Positions 59,751 to 64,000 of a stretch of 64,000 nt of DNA are shown here, in pieces. Origin of the DNA: Chloroflexota bacterium (lineage in GTDB: Bacteria; Chloroflexota; Anaerolineae; Promineifilales; Promineifilaceae); contig JACTMP010000021.1 of NCBI GenBank assembly GCA_014584575.1, forward strand, positions 1 through 64,000, in the 5' to 3' direction. Under the pieces are notes generated by a model. The model was not told the origin of the DNA. It did not search any database and saw nothing but the letters and a program-made list of their open reading frames with translations. A program made the position numbers and the translations under genes. How positions within the stretch are numbered: the first letter of the stretch is position 1; each line of letters opens with the position of its first letter.

Positions 59751-61292
59751 TTGAAACTCTCCTCCCTCCGCTGGTGGCTGCCCCTGAGTTATGGGGCGAT
59801 TGCGTTTATTACGGCCGTGGCCCTCGGCCTGGTTCTGCTGCTGACTCTGCAAAGTTATTACACCTGGCAAGAGCAGCGCTATTTGCAGAACAACATGGAA
59901 GCCATCAGCCAGGTGGTGGAGCAAATTCTGGAGTCCGGCGCGGACAATCTGCTGCCCTCTCAGCTTGACACCTTTGCCTATCTGACCCAAACGCAAATTG
60001 ATGTGTATGATGAAGCTGGCAACCTGCTCGCCAGTTCCCAAGACCCCCGCGATTTGCAGGCCATCGCTACCCTGTCGCTGCAAATTGACACCGGCAGCGC
60101 CCGCCAATCCCTCAGCCAGACTGTAGACAGCACCGATGACGCCCCGGCATTTACGTCGCTGCTGGTGCTGGAAGGGGAAAACGGCCGTCTCACCTCCGAA
60201 TCATCGGTTAGCGGTGACATTGGTGGGCTGGGTACGGCCGCCGGATTTGCCGCGCCCCTGCTGCGCCTGGAGACGCCCAACAGCTACGAAGCCGGCAACA
60301 ACCTGGCGCGTTCCAATCAGGAATTACAGCAAACTATCAATGGCGGCTCGGTGCGATTGTCGCAAGGGCCGGCGTTTGGCGGAGCGGTGCTGCGCAGTGT
60401 GGCCTGGGGGATCGTGGTGGCGGCGGTAGTGGCGGTGGGGATGGCCACGGCCGTGGGCTGGCTGATGAGCCGCCGCCTGAGCCGCCCCATTGGTGAACTG
60501 GTGGCCGTGACGCAGCAAATGGCCGACGGCGATTTGCAATCTCGTGCTCACATTAGCCGCCCCGACGAACTCCGCCAGCTAGGTGACACTTTCAACGAGA
60601 TGGCCGGCCGCATCGAAGAAACGATTGCCACCCTACGTCAGTTTGTGGCCGACGCTGCCCATGAACTGAACACGCCGCTCACCGCCCTGCGCACCAATCT
60701 GGAATTGGCAGCCAAAACATCCCCGGCCAATGAGCCAATTACTCAGGCGCAAACGCAGGCGCTGCGTTTGCAACATCTCAACGACCACCTGCTGCACCTG
60801 TCGCGGCTGGAAAGTGGGCTGGATGGGGTCACGGCCGTGCCCGTAGACCTGACGGCGCTGCTGTCTGACCAGAGCGAACAGTATGCTGCCCAGGCAGAAC
60901 AGGCCGGGCTAACTTTTAGCGTGGACTTGCCAACGTCTCCTCTCGTCATCGCGGGCAGCGCCGAAAATTTCAGCCGGGTGGTGGAAAATTTGCTGGACAA
61001 CGCCTTCAAGTTCACGCCCACAGATGGGGAAGTGCTTCTTTCGCTCTGGCAAGAGGAGGGGTGGGCGGTGTTGCAGGTGTGTGACAACGGCATTGGCCTC
61101 AATCCAGAAGAACGGGAACAGCTATTTGACCGGTTTTATCGGGGACAGGCAGTCAGCGCATACCCCGGCAGTGGGTTGGGGTTAGCCATTGCCCGGCAGA
61201 TTGTGCAGGCGCATGGGGGGCAGATCACGGCCGTGCCCCAACCCATGGGCGCCTGTTTTGTGGTGCGGCTGCCGATGAGTGATAAGACCTGA
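59751..61292 (+). CDS. Sensor histidine kinase with HAMP domain
   Basis: The 513-residue kinase has two membrane helices (about 10-32 and 225-247) around an extracytoplasmic sensor. HAMP follows (SRPIGELVAVTQQMADGDL). The H-box is FVADAAHELNTPLTALRTNL (His about residue 304). The catalytic domain has N-box VVENLLDNAFKFTP, G1 VCDNGIGLNPEE, F-box LFDRFYRGQ and G2 GSGLGLAIARQI. It should phosphorylate the upstream response regulator. TTG 59751 is supported by CAGGAG about 7 bp upstream. The stop TGA lies in the 61285-61317 palindrome. Confidence 0.95.
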   Translation: MKLSSLRWWLPLSYGAIAFITAVALGLVLLLTLQSYYTWQEQRYLQNNMEAISQVVEQILESGADNLLPSQLDTFAYLTQTQIDVYDEAGNLLASSQDPRDLQAIATLSLQIDTGSARQSLSQTVDSTDDAPAFTSLLVLEGENGRLTSESSVSGDIGGLGTAAGFAAPLLRLETPNSYEAGNNLARSNQELQQTINGGSVRLSQGPAFGGAVLRSVAWGIVVAAVVAVGMATAVGWLMSRRLSRPIGELVAVTQQMADGDLQSRAHISRPDELRQLGDTFNEMAGRIEETIATLRQFVADAAHELNTPLTALRTNLELAAKTSPANEPITQAQTQALRLQHLNDHLLHLSRLESGLDGVTAVPVDLTALLSDQSEQYAAQAEQAGLTFSVDLPTSPLVIAGSAENFSRVVENLLDNAFKFTPTDGEVLLSLWQEEGWAVLQVCDNGIGLNPEEREQLFDRFYRGQAVSAYPGSGLGLAIARQIVQAHGGQITAVPQPMGACFVVRLPMSDKT

Positions 61293-61317
61293 CAGGTTTG
61301 GCAAACCTGTCAGGTCT
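61285..61317. repeat. Palindrome closing both convergent genes
   Basis: AGACCTGACAGGTTTG and its exact complement (61302-61317) are separated by one base. The kinase stop (TGA 61290-61292) and the ArsR-gene stop (TGA 61312-61310 on the minus strand) both arise from the ACCTGA word of this palindrome. Related arms occur at 46772-46833 and partially near 28650. Confidence 0.88.
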
Positions 61318-61882
61318 GAATCCGGCGGTAAATGCCGTTGGCACGGGTCATCAGGTGGCAGGCAACCAGTTCACGGCGCAAAGTAGCTACGTCGTCGTGG
61401 AATTCAATCAATATCCGGTTGACCTCTTGCTCGGTGTAATCGTGATCCAGTTCAAATTCTTCCACCAGTTTTTCCATGACGACCTGCCGTTTCTTTTGTT
61501 GGGTGGGAATGCGGCGCAAACGGCCGTGCCGGAAAAACGCACTCAACACTTTGTCACGATAAGCGTCGGGGGCCACGGCCGTGGCCAGCCCCGGTTCGGC
61601 CAACGCTACCAGATCGGCCAACGAACGCTGCAATGCCGTCCCTATCAGGGAATACATCTGGTAATACTGCTCTTTTTCGCTGGTCAGCAGGCCAACGGCC
61701 GTGAGCTGGGCCAGATGGTGCGACACCGTAGCCGGTTGCAAATTGAGAATAGCCGCCAGTTCTTCCGTGTGGCGTGGCCTGGCCTGGATCAGGTTCAGGA
61801 TAAGCAGCCGCGCCGGATGGCCCAGTGCTTTGAAAAGCTGCGCCCGCTCTTCCAGATTGGCTTCGTAACTCGGCCTACTCAT
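61310..61882 (-). CDS. ArsR-family transcriptional regulator with DUF2087 domain
   Basis: The 190-residue product has an N-terminal ArsR winged helix (LFKALGHPARLLILNLI, HTEELAAIL, QPATVSHHLAQLTAVGLL). A C-terminal DUF2087 follows (VLSAFFRHGRLRRIPTQQKKR, EEFELDHDYTEQEVNRIL, TLRRELVACHLMTR). There is no metal-binding cysteine pair in the helices, so its signal is not obvious. ATG 61882 overlaps the stop of the upstream gene by 8 bp, so the two are cotranscribed. Its stop comes from the shared palindrome. Confidence 0.9.
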   Translation of the reverse strand: MSRPSYEANLEERAQLFKALGHPARLLILNLIQARPRHTEELAAILNLQPATVSHHLAQLTAVGLLTSEKEQYYQMYSLIGTALQRSLADLVALAEPGLATAVAPDAYRDKVLSAFFRHGRLRRIPTQQKKRQVVMEKLVEEFELDHDYTEQEVNRILIEFHDDVATLRRELVACHLMTRANGIYRRIQT

Positions 61883-62147
61883 TCCACCAATTCCCCCGTT
61901 TGCCGGTGATGCGCAAATAACAATGCCCAAACATGCCCCGCGCCGCTTCAATCATGCCGGCCTTCATTTCCTCGCGCACGGCCGTCTCCCTGTCCCCCAT
62001 CGCCCGCGCGATTTCGGCATCATGTTTGTAGTGGCCGATGTACTGGCGCGTCGTCAGGTGAAAGGCGCGCACCAACTTTTCCATCTCGGTTAAGGATGGG
62101 TCGGACACAATGCCTTCAAAAGCAGCCGTATATTCTGATTCGTCCAT
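61875..62147 (-). CDS. Hypothetical protein upstream of the ArsR-DUF2087 gene
   Basis: No family was recognised for this 90-residue, acidic, probably helical protein (DESEYTAAFEGIVSDPSLTE, EKLVRAFHLTTRQYIGHYKH, ARAMGDRETAVREEMKAGMI, FGHCYLRITGKRGNWWNE). The His-rich middle (FHLTTRQYIGHYKHDAE) may bind metal. It overlaps the ArsR gene by 8 bp and begins that operon. ATG 62147 was chosen over the upstream frame start at 62162. Confidence 0.6.
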   Translation of the reverse strand: MDESEYTAAFEGIVSDPSLTEMEKLVRAFHLTTRQYIGHYKHDAEIARAMGDRETAVREEMKAGMIEAARGMFGHCYLRITGKRGNWWNE

Positions 62148-62234
62148 TCTAAAAATCTCCATCGCAAATACAATTAGATGAATTACTAATCAATATAGTA
62201 CAAAGCAAGTCGGGAACTGTCAAGCTGGATTTGG

Positions 62235-63116
62235 CTACAAAGGGAATTGCTGCCCGGTGAAGGCGATGTGGACGGCGGATTGGAGTACGGCCGTCCTTTC
62301 CGCGCTCCCCTCGTCCAGCACCGGATTGGTATGGTTCAGGTGAGTCAGCACCAGTTGTGTGGGCAGGTGGGCAAAGCGGGCGAGGGTGTCGGGGATGAGC
62401 GGATGGGCAACGGGCGCGCGCCCCCCTAATTCCTCGCGGCTGTAAAAGCTGGCGTCTACCAGGGCCACATCCACGCTGCTTAAAACCGCTTCCGCTTCCG
62501 GCCACTGCGCCCAATCGTCAATGTCCGGCAGGTAGAGCAGGCGGCGCTTTGGCCCCTGGATGAGGAAGGCAAACGTACCCACGCCCCATTCATCACGGTG
62601 CGGCACGGGCACGGCCGTGACACGCACATCCGCCGCTAAATCCACCGTTTGCCCGGCCACCAGCGGCACAATCCGCAAATTGTTCACCAACGGACGCCAG
62701 AGCGCGTTCTCCAAAAGCAGTTGACCCAATTCACGGGAAGCGTAGATGGGTAATTGGGCAATTGCCATCGCTTCCGGGCCAAGTTGGGGCAGGCCACCAA
62801 TATGCCCCAGGTGGGCGTGGGTCAGGAAAATACCGTCGGGCGGGCGCAGGCGAGACGGCCGTATGGGATGCCCCCCCAAAACCCCCGCCAAAAAGTTCAA
62901 CTGATATTTGATGTCCGGCGTAGCGTCGAAAAGGTAAACGGCCGTTTCCTTTCCCCGATTATCCACCAACCCTAAACAGGCGACGTATTCAGCTTTGGAC
63001 AGATCGGCAAAAGCGGCGGCGCAGCGGGCACAGCGGCAGCCCGCGTGGGGCAGCCCACCATCCTGCATGATGCCCAATGTCACGGCCGTGATCTGATTCT
63101 CCGGTAAGTTCATCAT
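62235..63116 (-). CDS. MBL-fold hydrolase of PqqB type
   Basis: The product has about 293 residues, with a metallo-beta-lactamase fold. LGIMQDGGLPHAGCRCARC near the N-terminus carries the Cys-x-Cys-x2-Cys group seen in PqqB-type proteins. THAHLGHIGGLPQL is the zinc motif in its PqqB form, GLGxL-like. PVPHRDEWGVGTFAFLI and LTHLNHTNPVL are further family regions. No other pqq genes are present, so the reaction here is uncertain. ATG 63116 or 63113 follows GAGGG; the longer frame to 63239 is unsupported. Confidence 0.85.
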   Translation of the reverse strand: MMNLPENQITAVTLGIMQDGGLPHAGCRCARCAAAFADLSKAEYVACLGLVDNRGKETAVYLFDATPDIKYQLNFLAGVLGGHPIRPSRLRPPDGIFLTHAHLGHIGGLPQLGPEAMAIAQLPIYASRELGQLLLENALWRPLVNNLRIVPLVAGQTVDLAADVRVTAVPVPHRDEWGVGTFAFLIQGPKRRLLYLPDIDDWAQWPEAEAVLSSVDVALVDASFYSREELGGRAPVAHPLIPDTLARFAHLPTQLVLTHLNHTNPVLDEGSAERTAVLQSAVHIAFTGQQFPL

Positions 63117-63263
63117 CCCTCGTCTGTAAGCCAGTGGCGGGCCAGCCGCCCACATCAAATCTCTGCGCCCGGCACTATAACACAAGGTAGAGCCAGAACA
63201 AATCAAACCCGGTGTGGGGAGTACCGGCAGAAGCCACAACTACGTACCTTAGGCAGATGGTTA

Positions 63264-63269
63264 TATAAT
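63264..63269 (+). promoter_or_regulatory. -10 box with leaderless geometry
   Basis: TATAAT lies 7 bp before an ATG (63277) that opens a 7-codon frame. The spacing is the same as at 51894 and 53248. Confidence 0.45.
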
Positions 63270-63276
63270 CACCCGC

Positions 63277-63300
63277 ATGACAGACGCCCACAGGCAGTAG
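63277..63300 (+). CDS. Possible leaderless 7-codon mini-ORF
   Basis: The frame reads MTDAHRQ and stops, 5 bp before the ATG of the ligase-like gene. The -10 box is 7 bp upstream. It may be a leader for translational coupling or chance. Confidence 0.22.
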   Translation: MTDAHRQ

Positions 63301-63305
63301 TTAAG

Positions 63306-64000
63306 ATGGCAGGATTGAATGCAAGCAATAACTCAGACAAAAGCGTCACATCACCGGCCACGGCCGTGACCACCAGCAGCCGTTGGGGCAGCCGCACCAC
63401 TTTTCACACCTGGTTCTTGATGGGTATGCGGGCAGCCTGGCTGCTGTTTCTGCTCCTGGCGCTGTTGAGCCATTCCCAGGGTGGGCAGCAAGGGCCATTT
63501 ACCTGGGGCGGTGTGATCCTGGCTGGCGGCTGGCAGGTTGGCCCGCTGGCGCTGCTGCCGTTGTTGTTGGTGTTTGGACTGGCCGGGCAATGGTGGCTGG
63601 CGCGGCGAACCGGCGGCTGGTCATGGGGGACATGGCGCGTCACAGGGCCGCTGGCGGCGCTGACGCTATGGGCGGTCATCAATGTGGTTGTGTGGGAATG
63701 GCACACGGCCGTACTCATGCTGCTTCTGCTCTGGCTGGTGTACCTCAGTCTGATCAACCTCTTTCCGCAGCAAGCTCCCTGGCATGGCCTGCTCGTCGTC
63801 ATTGCCCTGGTGATCATGGGGCAGGCGGGGGTCGCCCTGGCCCAGTTTGGGTTGCAACGTGAACTGGGTCTGGCCTGGCTGGGCGAACCGGCTTTGACCC
63901 CGTTCGCCAGGGGCATCAGCGTGGTAATGAACGGCGAAACACCCTGGCTGCGGGCATACGGCCTGAACAGCCACCCCAATCGGTTGGGTTGGAAGCTGGT
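63306..64000 (+). CDS. O-antigen ligase-like membrane protein (3' end cut by window)
   Basis: From ATG 63306 the frame runs to the window edge (231 complete codons). After a Ser/Thr-rich cytoplasmic start come several hydrophobic helices (AAWLLFLLLALLSH, LALLPLLLVFGLAGQWWLA, VLMLLLLWLVYLSLINLFP, LLVVIALVIMGQAGVALA). Near the cut is RAYGLNSHPNRLGWKL, which resembles the G-HPN motif of O-antigen ligase-like (Wzy_C) proteins. These transfer or polymerise surface glycans. The rest of the protein is outside the window. Confidence 0.65.
   Translation, partial: MAGLNASNNSDKSVTSPATAVTTSSRWGSRTTFHTWFLMGMRAAWLLFLLLALLSHSQGGQQGPFTWGGVILAGGWQVGPLALLPLLLVFGLAGQWWLARRTGGWSWGTWRVTGPLAALTLWAVINVVVWEWHTAVLMLLLLWLVYLSLINLFPQQAPWHGLLVVIALVIMGQAGVALAQFGLQRELGLAWLGEPALTPFARGISVVMNGETPWLRAYGLNSHPNRLGWKL

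Noticed and set aside
1..64000. tRNA, rRNA or selenocysteine elements
   Set aside because: No cloverleaf with a GTTCRA loop, no rRNA core words and no in-frame TGA needing readthrough were found by eye.

Overview
The window looks like a chromosomal segment of a Chloroflexota bacterium, probably Anaerolineae or a close relative. This is inferred from gene types rather than a marker phylogeny: a BTAD-AAA-TPR regulator, a choice-of-anchor B protein, a lipoprotein with a TRVVET-type spacer, a Thr/Pro-rich linker followed by a short YLPF-like tail, YfhO-like membrane glycosyltransferases, and moderately high GC. I saw no rRNA, tRNA, CRISPR array, insertion sequence or phage genes.

Layout. 1-7424: a secreted LVIVD-repeat protein (cut by the window edge), an FkbM methyltransferase, a two-domain fasciclin protein, and a large BTAD/ATPase/TPR regulator with a SARP-like repeat in front of it. 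8069-14353: ftsZ, a small HTH protein with strong operator palindromes, and a 1576-residue DUF4011-helicase-nuclease of antiphage type. 14633-22663: an ECF sigma factor with a fused anti-sigma/pseudo-M1-peptidase, a YfhO/GT39 fusion, a sugar-nucleotide epimerase and an unknown gene. 23064-36534: an MrfA-like helicase carrying an HNH nuclease, a hydrolase, a LysM protein, an SGNH protein, a dGTPase-like HD protein, membrane proteins, an SCP2 protein, an amidohydrolase-CYTH fusion, pyrimidine-nucleoside phosphorylase and a patatin. 36542-38855: a TumE-type toxin-antitoxin pair whose toxin gene has an in-frame stop, polyphosphate glucokinase and a Uma2 protein. 38946-44144: a GlcNAc recycling cluster (ROK regulator, NagZ, NagA, SIS deaminase). 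44267-51306: a five-gene peptide ABC importer on the minus strand. 51515-64000: clpS, a secreted SGNH-like protein, RNase Z, an FAD oxidoreductase, a PIN toxin-antitoxin pair, an ATP-grasp gene with a two-component system, an ArsR-DUF2087 pair, a PqqB-like MBL protein and a partial O-antigen ligase-like gene.

Two genome-scale signals stand out. First, the 8-bp palindrome ACGGCCGT occurs about 150 times by hand count (about 1.6 expected from base composition), mostly inside genes, like the HIP1 palindrome of cyanobacteria. It is absent from about 4.45 kb of the ABC operon. Second, many gene junctions carry short dyad arrays with units of 7 or 8 bases. In most of them each unit starts with a stop codon (TAATCGG, TGATGCG, TAATTGGG, TGATGGGG and similar). 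Because 7 and 8 are not multiples of 3, such an array closes all three frames, and the mirrored arm does the same on the other strand. At least seven genes end on a unit of such an array, and one related element sits in frame inside the helicase gene. I know of no description of this arrangement and regard it as the best candidate for something new here.

Genes that plausibly work together: the sigma/anti-sigma pair; the NagZ-NagA-SIS-ROK cluster with the neighbouring peptide importer (cell-wall recycling and peptide uptake, inferred); the ATP-grasp, response regulator, membrane protein and histidine kinase run; and two toxin-antitoxin loci plus two helicase-nuclease genes that give the window a defence flavour.
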